Part shown: in pieces, positions 6,295 through 13,116 of the stretch
How positions within the stretch are numbered: the first letter of the stretch is position 1
Layout: each line of letters starts with the position of its first letter
Assembly: GCA_003554685.1 (NCBI GenBank)
Contig: PWHA01000194.1
Location: 1-13,402, forward strand
Direction of reading: 5' to 3'
DNA length: 13,402 nucleotides
Origin: Halanaerobiaceae bacterium
GTDB taxonomy: Bacteria; Bacillota; Halanaerobiia; Halanaerobiales; Halarsenatibacteraceae
Position numbers and translations under genes: made by a program
The notes under the pieces: generated by a model
Database searches by the model: none
Told to the model about the DNA's origin: nothing
Seen by the model: the letters and a program-made list of their open reading frames with translations, nothing else

Positions 6295-7626
6295 TTACAG
6301 TTCGGCCAGGAGGTCCAGGAAGCCGGGAAAGGAAACGGAAATTACTTTGCTGTTGTCAATGGTGATCTCCCGATCAGCGGCCAGTCCGGCTACTGCCATT
6401 GCCATGGCAATCCGGTGGTCATGATAGCTTTTCAAGGTCACATCACCGGTCAGAGATACGGGACCAGTGATTTCCAGTCCGTCTTCCTTTTCTTTGACAC
6501 CGGCTCCCAGGCGGTTGAGTTCCCGGGCGGTGGCTGCCAGGCGGTCGGTTTCCTTAACTCTCAATTCTTCAGCATCGCTGATAACTGTAGTTCCTTCAGC
6601 CCGGGTTGCCAGAACTGCCAGCACTGGAATTTCATCAATCAGGCTGGGTATGATCTCACCGGAGAGCTCAATGGCCTGCAGGGGTCCGGAAGTGATTTTA
6701 AGGTCGGCCACAGGTTCGCCGCTGATTTCCCTTTCATTCTTAATTTCGAGCCGGGCTCCCATTTTCTTCAGGGCGGTCAGGATACCACTGCGGGTGGGAT
6801 TGATACCGACATTTTCAATTACCAGCTGGCCTTCGGGGACCATCAGGGCTGCGGCCAGCAGGAAGGCAGCCGAGGAGATATCTCCGGGCACGGTCAGATT
6901 GTAGGGCTCCAGCCGGGGAGGAGTGCTGGCATCCAGGGTGATTACTCCCTCCTCTATCTCCAGTGGTACTCCGGCGGCCTGCAGCATTCTTTCGGTGTGG
7001 TCGCGGGAAGGGGCGGGTTCAACAACTGTGGTTTTTTCTCCAGTGTAAAGGCCGGCCAGCAGCAGACAGGATTTAACCTGGGCACTAGCAACTGGCTGAT
7101 GAAAGGTTATCCCGCTGAGACTGGCACCATGGATACTGAGGGGGGCCAGGCCCTGACGGCGGGACCAGATTCTGGCTCCCATTTCTGAGAGCGGTTCGGT
7201 GACCCGGGCCATGGGCCGGGAGCGAAGAGAGGAGTCCCCGGTCAGCACAGAATAGAAATCCTGGGCGGCTAAAAGTCCGGTCAGCAGGCGCATGCTGGTA
7301 CCGGAATTGCCGCAGTCCAGGACATCTTTCGGTTCCTGGAGCCCCTGGAGGCCCCGGCCTTCAACCTGAAAGCATCCGTTATCGGTTCTGGTTATTTTGA
7401 TTCCCAGCTGCCGCATTATTGCCAGGGTACTGAGACAGTCATCGGCCTCCAGCAGGCCGGTGATGGTGCTCGTGCCTGCAGCTAGAGAACTTAACATCAG
7501 AGAACGGTGTGAGATGGATTTATCTCCGGGGACTGAAACGGTTCCCTGGAGCTGCTGCCTGGGTGAAATTACTGCCTGTTCTGGGAACCGGGAAGAGCTG
7601 CTGCTGTCTGCTGTTTTATCCTTCAT
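6295..7626 (-). CDS. aroA: 3-phosphoshikimate 1-carboxyvinyltransferase (EPSP synthase)
   Basis: Transfers the enolpyruvyl group of PEP to shikimate 3-phosphate, the sixth shikimate step. Family motifs in order: VPGDKSISHRSLML (33-46), LDCGNSGTSMRLL (102-114), RPMARVTEPL, VKSCLLLAGL, PGDISSAAFLLAAA, RVKETDRLAATA and SYHDHRIAMAMAVAGL. The length of 443 is close to the usual 425-430, plus an N-terminal extension of about 20 residues that includes five consecutive Ser. The ATG has AGGAGGT 8 bases upstream. Its stop is followed by the repeat-rich spacer and then the T-box promoter of aroF. aroA therefore lies upstream of, and probably outside, T-box control unless its transcript reads through. 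Confidence 0.96.
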   Translation of the reverse strand: MKDKTADSSSSSRFPEQAVISPRQQLQGTVSVPGDKSISHRSLMLSSLAAGTSTITGLLEADDCLSTLAIMRQLGIKITRTDNGCFQVEGRGLQGLQEPKDVLDCGNSGTSMRLLTGLLAAQDFYSVLTGDSSLRSRPMARVTEPLSEMGARIWSRRQGLAPLSIHGASLSGITFHQPVASAQVKSCLLLAGLYTGEKTTVVEPAPSRDHTERMLQAAGVPLEIEEGVITLDASTPPRLEPYNLTVPGDISSAAFLLAAALMVPEGQLVIENVGINPTRSGILTALKKMGARLEIKNEREISGEPVADLKITSGPLQAIELSGEIIPSLIDEIPVLAVLATRAEGTTVISDAEELRVKETDRLAATARELNRLGAGVKEKEDGLEITGPVSLTGDVTLKSYHDHRIAMAMAVAGLAADREITIDNSKVISVSFPGFLDLLAEL

Positions 7627-7727
7627 TGTGATTGACCTCCTGTTTTAATTATAAACTTTAATTGGGATTGTTAAACCGGACTTTAAAACTGGTGACATTA
7701 TATTTTCAGGACAGGATATCCATGAGA

Positions 7728-7852
7728 TTACTTTGAAAATACGCTGTAATATTTTCATCTATTGTTGTGCTCTAAAAGGGGCATGGGGGTTACTTTGAAA
7801 ATATGCAGTTTTGTTTTCATGTCTCGTTGTGCTACGAAGGGGGCAGTGGGGG
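7728..7852. repeat. Diverged 62 bp direct duplication between the aminomutase gene and aroA
   Basis: A block from ttactttgaaaat to gggggt at 7728-7789 recurs at 7790-7852. Shared anchors are ttactttgaaaata, ttttcat, gttgtgct, and the G-rich end. Copies are perhaps three-quarters identical. The spacer 7627-7878 holds no credible gene. Confidence 0.82.
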
Positions 7853-7878
7853 TTTGCCTTACATTGTGTTACATTCAA

Positions 7879-9174
7879 TTACCGGTGGTTGGGATAGTTT
7901 ATTACTTTGTTTTCCCAGGTGCGAATGGTGACATGGTTCCGGCCCCGTGAGATGACATATTCCGGGGAAACGGGGGTTTTGCCCAATCCGCCGGGGGCAT
8001 TGATGATATACTGGGGGATGGCCATACCCGAGGTGTAGCCCCGGAGTTTTTCCATAATTTCAATGCCATCATCGACCGAAGTCTGAAAATGAAAAGTGCC
8101 GATGACCTGTTTGGCATGAAAAATATAATAGGGCTTGATTCGGGCCTGCAGCAGTTCCTGGTTCAGGCATTTCATCACATGGGGATCATTGTTTATTCCT
8201 TTAAGCAGAACAGCCTGGTTGCCCAGGGGTATCCCGGCCCGGGATAAAAGTTCGCAGGCGGCAAAAACCTCTTCGGTCAGTTCCTTGGGGTGGTTGACCT
8301 GGGTGTTGAGATAAATCGGATGATACTCTGCCAGCATCTCGCATAAATTTTCGGTTATCCGCTGGGGTACTGTAACCGGCATCCGGGAGCCAATTCTAAT
8401 TATTTCCACGTGGGGAATGGAGCGGAGTTCCCGGATGACCTCTTCCAGGCTGCCGTTCTCCAGGGTCAGGGGATCGCCTCCGGTCAGGAGAACATCCCGG
8501 ATTTCTTCGTTATCTCTGATATACTGAATCGATTCTTCGATAATCTGGCGGTCGACATGCTGGTCAACCTCGCCGATTTCCCGGCGGCGCTGACAGTGCC
8601 GGCAGAACATGCCGCAGATGTTGGTAAGTTTGATAATCAGGCGGTCGGGGTACCTTCTGGTAATTACTCCGGCGGGATTGGTCAGCTCTTCGTTCATGGG
8701 GTCGGGCTCGCCGCCGTTTGATTGCAGCTCCCGGGCCTGTGGTACTGACTGCTTTCTGATGGGACAGCTCTTATCTTCGGGATTGATGAGGCTGAGAAAA
8801 TAGGGAGAAATCGACCAGCGGTATTTTTCTTCCACTGCTTTAATTTCCTGAATCTCCTCAGAAGAAAGATCGACAAAGTTTTTCAACTCCTCTACAGTGG
8901 AGATGCGGTTTTTAATCTGCCATTTCCAGCTGTTCCAGTCCTCGAGGGTGGCAGCAAAATGGCGCAAAATTTTCTCCCGTCGGGTGACAAAAATCTTTTT
9001 CATCTCCCGGCCCTTTTTTATTTCGGGTAACTGCTGGCGGTAATCCTCAATTCTCTTTTTCAGCTCCCAGGCTCTTTCCAGGGAGAGTTCTTTCTTCTTG
9101 GCGGGGCTGATAATTTCCTTTTCAGGCTGCTGATTTTCAGAGTTATGTGGCATATTACTGTTAGAGTTTTTCAC
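7879..9174 (-). CDS. eam: Glutamate 2,3-aminomutase (KamA family radical SAM/PLP enzyme)
   Basis: Numbering is from the GTG at 9172-9174. The radical SAM cluster motif is CGMFCRHC (Cys187, Cys191, Cys194). The PLP lysine is Lys399 in APGGLGKTP. The fold matches Clostridium subterminale lysine 2,3-aminomutase throughout (RYPDR, DVLLTGGDPL, IGSRMPV, PYYIF, RGYTSG). At the two places where that enzyme uses Asp293 and Asp330 to hold the lysine side chain, this protein has Lys355 (FHAKQVIG) and Asn392 (IINAPGG), the pattern described for glutamate 2,3-aminomutase. Expected product: L-beta-glutamate, a compatible solute. The C-terminus stops about 17 residues after SRGRNH and lacks the CxCxxC cluster seen in the lysine enzyme. 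The start is chosen because GGGAGGTG lies 6 bases upstream; an ATG 39 bases further up has only a weak site. No beta-lysine acetyltransferase gene is adjacent. Confidence 0.85.
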   Translation of the reverse strand: MKNSNSNMPHNSENQQPEKEIISPAKKKELSLERAWELKKRIEDYRQQLPEIKKGREMKKIFVTRREKILRHFAATLEDWNSWKWQIKNRISTVEELKNFVDLSSEEIQEIKAVEEKYRWSISPYFLSLINPEDKSCPIRKQSVPQARELQSNGGEPDPMNEELTNPAGVITRRYPDRLIIKLTNICGMFCRHCQRRREIGEVDQHVDRQIIEESIQYIRDNEEIRDVLLTGGDPLTLENGSLEEVIRELRSIPHVEIIRIGSRMPVTVPQRITENLCEMLAEYHPIYLNTQVNHPKELTEEVFAACELLSRAGIPLGNQAVLLKGINNDPHVMKCLNQELLQARIKPYYIFHAKQVIGTFHFQTSVDDGIEIMEKLRGYTSGMAIPQYIINAPGGLGKTPVSPEYVISRGRNHVTIRTWENKVINYPNHR

Positions 9175-9227
9175 AGGAAACACCTCCCTGCCTGCGGCAA
9201 TATTCGGGTTCATATTCTCTGCTCAAC

Positions 9228-9281
9228 AGGCAATTATAAAATTTTATTAAATCAAAAGGAAATTATAAGGCAATTATAAAA
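9228..9281. repeat. 14 bp direct repeat upstream of the aminomutase gene
   Basis: aggcaattataaaa occurs at 9228-9241 and 9268-9281, 26 bases apart, in the short AT-rich spacer before the aminomutase gene. No promoter with two good boxes is evident there, so co-transcription with the membrane-protein gene upstream is possible. Confidence 0.75.
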
Positions 9282-9322
9282 ATTAATTACGGGCCCTTTT
9301 ATAAGCACGATAGCAGGCCCTG

Positions 9323-9586
9323 TCATTTTCCGGCAGTGTTTTCATCTTCCAGGAGATTTATTATTCTTAGAGTCGAAAGCAGCAGCAGGCCTGGAATCAG
9401 GAGCAGCACAACTGAAGCCATCGCCAGAACTGCAACTGCCAATGTTTCCGGAATATCGAGAACATAAATAAGCGAGTGCTCGGAAATAAAATTGGTGCCG
9501 AGAATAAAGTACAGAGAAAATAAAGAACTGCCGAAGAGAGTAAAACCCGACAGTGCCAGCATAACCTTTAAAATTGAGACCAGCAA
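9323..9586 (-). CDS. Small two-helix membrane protein of unknown function
   Basis: 87 residues with two predicted membrane segments, about 4-30 and 48-76, joined by a short polar loop (ISEHSLIYVLDIPE) and ending in a charged tail (EDENTAGK). The start is TTG at 9584-9586 with AGGGAGGT 7 bases upstream, which supports real translation. I recognise no family. It precedes the aminomutase gene by about 150 bases on the same strand, so the two may share a transcript. Transport or accessory roles would be guesswork. Confidence 0.65.
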   Translation of the reverse strand: MLVSILKVMLALSGFTLFGSSLFSLYFILGTNFISEHSLIYVLDIPETLAVAVLAMASVVLLLIPGLLLLSTLRIINLLEDENTAGK

Positions 9587-9750
9587 TTTTTAACCTCCCT
9601 CTCAAGAGCCCGGCTTTTTACAATTAGTCCAACAATTTCCCCCACTATACAATTAGTTTTTTAAATTAATATTCTGAAGATAGGAAACACGGGAGATATT
9701 GATCATGAAAATAGCTTGATATTTAAAAAATGTTTCAATAATTTCCAGTA

Positions 9751-9780
9751 ATAATATTTAATAATATTTAATAATATTTA
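9751..9780. repeat. Exact 10 bp tandem repeat, three copies
   Basis: ataatattta is repeated three times without change in the 9601-9997 spacer between the divergent membrane-protein and DjlA-like genes. The rest of that spacer is AT-rich, with a promoter near 9884 and a 12-base repeat at 9911-9940. No tRNA or other RNA gene is visible. Confidence 0.93.
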
Positions 9781-9861
9781 AATAAAAAATCAGTATAAAA
9801 GTGGGTAAAAAAACTTACATAATAATAATATCAAGAAAATGTACATAGTGCAAATTAATTT

Positions 9862-9889
9862 TTTTAATTGTCGGCAAATGTGTTATAAT
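9862..9889 (+). promoter_or_regulatory. Promoter with extended -10 for the DjlA-like gene
   Basis: TATAAT (9884-9889) is preceded by TG one base upstream (9881-9882), an extended -10. The -35 region TTTTAA (9862-9867) is poor. The predicted leader is about 100 bases and contains the 12-base repeat. Confidence 0.6.
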
Positions 9890-9910
9890 AAACATGGAAA
9901 TGTATGCCTA

Positions 9911-9940
9911 GGTTCAAATCCGGGTTCAAATCCGGGTTCA
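9911..9940 (+). repeat. 12 bp tandem repeat in the DjlA-like leader
   Basis: ggttcaaatccg is exact at 9911-9922 and 9923-9934, with a partial third copy ggttca. The unit coincides with a tRNA T-arm sequence, but no tRNA body surrounds it. Confidence 0.92.
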
Positions 9941-9997
9941 TATCTTCAAATCTGATGCTGTATATTTTGTCGAGGTAATTTAGAGGAGGTACTTATT

Positions 9998-10909
9998 TTG
10001 GGTTGCGGTCTGCCGTTTTTGGGAGCGTTGATTGGTTTTATCCTGTTTAATATCCCGGGAGCAATTCTGGGAGGGCTGCTGGGTTACTATTTTTCCGGTC
10101 AAAAAATTGAGAGGGAATATTACAGCAGCGATCGGTATCAGCAGGACAGCCAGGGATATTACCGGAGGAAGTCCGGGGGCTACGGCACTGCTGTTAAACA
10201 GCAGGAATTTTTTGTCCAGCTTTTTTCACTGCTGGCAGCCTTTGCCCGGGCTGATGGTCCAATAACCGGAGAAGAAAGGGAAATAGTTAAAAAAATTGTC
10301 CGGAGAGATCTGCGGATGGGAACCGGGGCTGCCCGTCAGGCTCTGGCCTATTTTGACAGGGTGGGGCAGAATTCTCAGGTGTTTTCCCAGACCGCTGAAA
10401 AGTTGGCTTCGCTGGTGGCTTTTAACCCCGGTATTCTGGGCACAGTTTATCAGATGCTGCTCAGGCTGGGAGAGGCCAATCAGGGAATGAGCCAGCAGCA
10501 GGAGGATCTGCTGGAGGAGGCGGAGGTTATTTTCCGGCTGGATCAGAGCTACTCCAGCAGCTATTCCGGGAGCTATACAGGCAGTTATTCAGGAAATTAT
10601 TCCGGTGGGGCTCAGGGCAGACAGTCGGGCAGCTATTCTGGTGGAGCTCAGGGCAGCCGGGGGTATGGCAATTACGGCCCGGGCCAGCAGGCTCCGGTCA
10701 GGAAATTGAAACAGGCCTATGAGACGCTGGGCTTATCGTCCAAGGCCAGCAAGAGCGAGATTAAAAAGCGCTACCGGGAACTGGTGAAAAAATATCATCC
10801 GGACCGGATAATTGCCAAGGACCTGCCGGAGGAGTTTGTCAAGACTGCCCAGAAGAAATTCGCCGAGATTCAGTCGGCCTACGAAACCATCATGGAACAG
10901 TACAGCTGA
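9998..10909 (+). CDS. DjlA-like membrane-anchored co-chaperone: TM, TerB domain, Tyr/Ser/Gly linker, J domain
   Basis: The 303-residue product has four parts. Residues 4-32 are a Gly-rich membrane segment (GALIGFILFNIPGAILGG). Residues about 68-180 are a TerB-like helical domain with the signature ARADGPITGEE (83-93). Residues about 184-226 are a low-complexity linker of SYSG/SYTG/NYSGG units. Residues about 236-303 are a J domain with KKYHPDR, the HPD triad at 267-269, and a final helix. This order matches DjlA, which stimulates DnaK ATPase from the inner face of the membrane, so a similar role is inferred. The start is TTG with AGAGGAGGT 7 bases upstream; the alternative short frames inside are shadows. 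Transcribed alone, divergent from the small membrane protein and convergent with the carbonic anhydrase gene. No dnaK or grpE is in view. Confidence 0.88.
   Translation: MGCGLPFLGALIGFILFNIPGAILGGLLGYYFSGQKIEREYYSSDRYQQDSQGYYRRKSGGYGTAVKQQEFFVQLFSLLAAFARADGPITGEEREIVKKIVRRDLRMGTGAARQALAYFDRVGQNSQVFSQTAEKLASLVAFNPGILGTVYQMLLRLGEANQGMSQQQEDLLEEAEVIFRLDQSYSSSYSGSYTGSYSGNYSGGAQGRQSGSYSGGAQGSRGYGNYGPGQQAPVRKLKQAYETLGLSSKASKSEIKKRYRELVKKYHPDRIIAKDLPEEFVKTAQKKFAEIQSAYETIMEQYS
10547..10675 (+). repeat. Coding repeats for the Tyr/Ser/Gly linker of the DjlA-like protein
   Basis: Encodes about 43 residues with the recurring motif (G/S/N)YSG, followed by two copies of GSYSGGAQG-type sequence separated by RQS. 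Underlying DNA repeats agctattccggg-like units and a duplicated ggtgg(g/a)gctcagggcag segment. All copies are in frame. Confidence 0.85.
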
Positions 10910-10982
10910 CTGTAATGCGGGTGAAACTGGCAGGCCCTGACTGTTTATTTATTTTTTGAGTATATATCTATTTCTTTTCTGC

Positions 10983-11543
10983 TTATTTATTTCGAGGGAA
11001 ATCCCGGTTATTTCGAGGGGAGTCCCGGTTATTTCGATGGAATTTCTGGTGCTGACGGGCCATCTTCTGGTAGGTTTCGGCCGATTCTTCGATTTTCTGG
11101 CGCTCTTCAGCATTTGTTTCCCGGATAACTTTGCCAGGCAGACCGACTACCAGGCTCCCGGGAGGAATTTCGGTATCTTCTGGAATTAGAGCCCCGGCGC
11201 CAATTATGGAATATTCTCCGATCCTGGCGTTATTCATGATGGTGGCACTCATGCCGATCAGGCAGTTATCGGCAACCTGACAGCCGTGCAGGATTGCTGA
11301 ATGGCCAACAGTTACGTTGCTGCCGATAATCAGTGGAGTGTCGAAGTCGTTGTGAAGGGTGGAGTTATCCTGGATATTGGTGCCAGATCCAATAGTGATT
11401 TTTTCCATATCAGCTCTGGCGACTACATTGGGCCAGAGGCTGGAATTTTCCCCGATCTCTATCTCTCCCATAATCTGGACTCCGGGAGCCAGAAAAACGC
11501 TTTCGGGATAGCGGGGCTTTTGTCCTAAAAAATTCTTTGTCAC
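10983..11543 (-). CDS. Gamma-carbonic-anhydrase-like hexapeptide repeat protein (YrdA/PaaY family)
   Basis: A left-handed beta-helix protein made of hexapeptide repeats (for example IMGEIEIG, IIGSNVTVG, CLIGMSATIMNNARIG, IIGAG). The zinc-type histidines are His64 (NSTLHNDF), His81 and His86 (TVGHSAILHG), and VVARADMEKITIG is in its usual place. Activity may be CO2 hydration, but many such proteins have no proven activity. The final helix ends in a non-family tail (about 169-186) made of RNNRDSP, RNNRDFP and RNK. I place the start at the GTG at 11541-11543 (186 residues): AAGGAGT lies 8 bases upstream, whereas the GTG nine bases earlier overlaps that site. Convergent with the DjlA-like gene, with 73 bases between stops and only a T-rich stretch there; divergent from nadD. 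Confidence 0.9.
   Translation of the reverse strand: MTKNFLGQKPRYPESVFLAPGVQIMGEIEIGENSSLWPNVVARADMEKITIGSGTNIQDNSTLHNDFDTPLIIGSNVTVGHSAILHGCQVADNCLIGMSATIMNNARIGEYSIIGAGALIPEDTEIPPGSLVVGLPGKVIRETNAEERQKIEESAETYQKMARQHQKFHRNNRDSPRNNRDFPRNK
10987..11040 (-). repeat. 21 bp in-frame tandem repeat at the 3' end of the carbonic anhydrase gene
   Basis: Units of 21 bases starting ttatttcgaggg lie at 10987-11007 and 11008-11028, with a 12-base partial copy at 11029-11040. Each full unit adds seven residues (RNNRDxP). The final partial unit provides the stop codon. Confidence 0.93.
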
Positions 11544-11554
11544 GGGAATCACTC

Positions 11555-11600
11555 CTTGAAAATATTGTAATTTGCTTGAAAAATATTGTAATTTGCTTGA
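11555..11600. repeat. 20/21 bp tandem repeat upstream of the carbonic anhydrase gene
   Basis: cttgaaaatattgtaatttg (11555-11574) recurs at 11575-11595 with one added A, then cttga. It spans the 5' leader of the carbonic anhydrase gene and touches the -35 of the nadD promoter on the other strand. Confidence 0.9.
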
Positions 11601-11625
11601 TAAAAGACCTTTGATTTAATATAAT
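11597..11625 (+). promoter_or_regulatory. Sigma-A promoter for nadD-yqeK-LCP
   Basis: TTGATA (11597-11602), a 17-base spacer, and TATAAT (11620-11625). Start near 11632 would leave a leader of about 160 bases before nadD, in which I see no known riboswitch. Confidence 0.75.
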
Positions 11626-11790
11626 GATACCATGGATTTAGGTCTGTGATAAGCTTTGGAGACAAAAAAACTGATTTGAGAGCTGCAGGATGATTTAACA
11701 CAGAGAATTATTTGGAACTTGCGGTGCTTTTTTCAGAGAGAGCATATCCAGAGAACATATAGAACATAAAATAAAAATAAGGTGATAAGC

Positions 11791-12429
11791 TTGCAGGAAA
11801 AAGAAAAACAGGAGATGGGCCGCCAGGAGAAAAAAAATAACCAGATAATTCTTTTCGGGGGGACCTTTGATCCTCCCCATCTGGGACATTTGATTATTGC
11901 CGAGCAGGCCCGGGAACAGCTTGGCTGTGATTATCTCCTGCTGATGCCGGCCGGGATCCCGCCTCATAAGCAGACAGGGTCGGTTTCTCCGGCTGAGATT
12001 CGCCTGGAGATGCTGGACCGGGCGGTCGATGATAATCCCGGACTGGTGGTTTCCCGATATGAGCTTGAGAGGTCGGGTGCCTCCTATACGGCCAGAACCC
12101 TGCGGCATTTTCTTAAAAGATTTGCCGGTGTTTTACTGATAATCGGGGCTGACTCCCTGGCTGAAATTTTCACCTGGCGGGAGCCAGAATTTATTCTTGC
12201 CAGAAGCCGGCTGCTGGTGGCGCCCCGGCCGGGTTATGATATCGGGGAGCTGCTAAAGCAGGAAAGTCTCCAGGATTACCGGGAAAATATTGTACCTCTC
12301 GATACCGGGCTGATGGAGATATCATCCAGTCAGATCCGGAAACGGGCGGGCGGGGGGCAGAGCCTGCGCTACCTGGTTCCGGAACCGGTGAGAGAATATA
12401 TTAGAGAGCAGGGGCTTTATGAACGGTGA
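11791..12429 (+). CDS. nadD: Nicotinate-nucleotide adenylyltransferase
   Basis: Joins nicotinate mononucleotide and ATP to give deamido-NAD, an essential step of NAD synthesis in the cytosol. GGTFDPPHLGH (23-33) is the nucleotidyltransferase HxGH signature, LLMPAGIPPHK is the substrate loop, and ISSSQIRKR (from 177) is the second ATP site. Length 212 is normal for the family apart from an N-terminal extension of about 18 Gln/Lys/Glu residues. The start is taken as TTG at 11791-11793, because AAGGTGAT ends four bases before it. The GTG at 11782 lies inside that site, and an ATG at 11815 is also possible. First gene of the nadD-yqeK-LCP block. Confidence 0.95.
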   Translation: MQEKEKQEMGRQEKKNNQIILFGGTFDPPHLGHLIIAEQAREQLGCDYLLLMPAGIPPHKQTGSVSPAEIRLEMLDRAVDDNPGLVVSRYELERSGASYTARTLRHFLKRFAGVLLIIGADSLAEIFTWREPEFILARSRLLVAPRPGYDIGELLKQESLQDYRENIVPLDTGLMEISSSQIRKRAGGGQSLRYLVPEPVREYIREQGLYER

Positions 12430-12534
12430 GAGAAGATACATGAACTGCAGGTAAGCTTCGTGATATTCAGAATCAAGGTAATGTCAAAAGATTTATGAAA
12501 AACCGGGTTGAGAGGTAGATTGGGAGATAGATAT

Positions 12535-13110
12535 ATGGTAATTTCGGAGAAAAATGTTACTAACATCAGGAAACAGCTGGCCGGAGAGCTTAAGCCGGAG
12601 ATTTATCGGCACTGCCTGCAGACGGCAGAAACTGCCAGAGAGCTGGCGGAGATCCACCAATCAGCTTCGCAGAAAGCCTATCTGGCGGGTCTGCTCCATG
12701 ATTACTGCCGGGGCTGGCCCCGGGAGAGGCTGCTGAAATTGCTGCAGGATTCCCGCTGGCAGCCGGACCGCTGGGAAAGGCAGCCGGGAAGACTCCTGCA
12801 TGCTCCTGCTGCTGCTGAGATGGCCGAAAAGAAATTTAATCTTACTGATATGAGCCTGCTCCGTGCTATTCGTTATCATACCATCAGTAATCCTCAATCG
12901 GACAGGCTGGGAATGATTGTTTATCTGGCTGATAAAATTGAGCCGGGTAGAGAATATTTCGAAGCAGAAAAGATTAAAAAACTGGCCGGGGAGGATTTAA
13001 ATCAGGCTTTGCTGGTCAGCGCGGACAGCACCATCAGATATTTACTGGATTGCAATGTAATTATTCACCCCAATATCATAATACTACGTAACAATTTATT
13101 AGGGGGTTAA
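12535..13110 (+). CDS. yqeK: HD-domain Ap4A hydrolase (YqeK family)
   Basis: Symmetrical hydrolysis of diadenosine tetraphosphate to ADP is established for YqeK relatives in Firmicutes. The HD metal site is complete: His26 (RHCLQTA), His55-Asp56 (LLHDYCRGWP), His89 (LLHAPAAAEMA), His115 (RYHTISN) and Asp133 (VYLADKIEPGR). The length of 191 matches the family. I start at the ATG at 12535-12537, with GGGAG 8-9 bases upstream, rather than at a TTG 27 bases earlier that has no ribosome site. It follows nadD by about 105 bases and precedes the LCP gene by 6, the usual Firmicute order, in which a ribosome silencing factor gene often follows. Confidence 0.93.
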   Translation: MVISEKNVTNIRKQLAGELKPEIYRHCLQTAETARELAEIHQSASQKAYLAGLLHDYCRGWPRERLLKLLQDSRWQPDRWERQPGRLLHAPAAAEMAEKKFNLTDMSLLRAIRYHTISNPQSDRLGMIVYLADKIEPGREYFEAEKIKKLAGEDLNQALLVSADSTIRYLLDCNVIIHPNIIILRNNLLGG

Positions 13111-13116
13111 CTGCTT

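Noticed and set aside
6271..7188. Long open frame of about 305 codons on the plus strand opposite aroA
   Set aside because: It mirrors the codon pattern of aroA, has no ribosome site, and its translation looks like no protein family, whereas aroA is unmistakable.
7879..9174. Lysine 2,3-aminomutase (ablA) for N-acetyl-beta-lysine synthesis
   Set aside because: The two lysine-binding Asp residues are replaced by Lys and Asn, and no acetyltransferase gene is adjacent.
9905..9945. Possible tRNA: ggttcaaatcc matches a tRNA T-arm
   Set aside because: No acceptor stem, anticodon arm or CCA end surrounds it, and the unit is simply repeated every 12 bases.
10910..10982. Bidirectional terminator between the convergent DjlA-like and carbonic anhydrase genes
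   Set aside because: Only 3-5 bp stems can be drawn; a T-rich stretch is present but no convincing hairpin.
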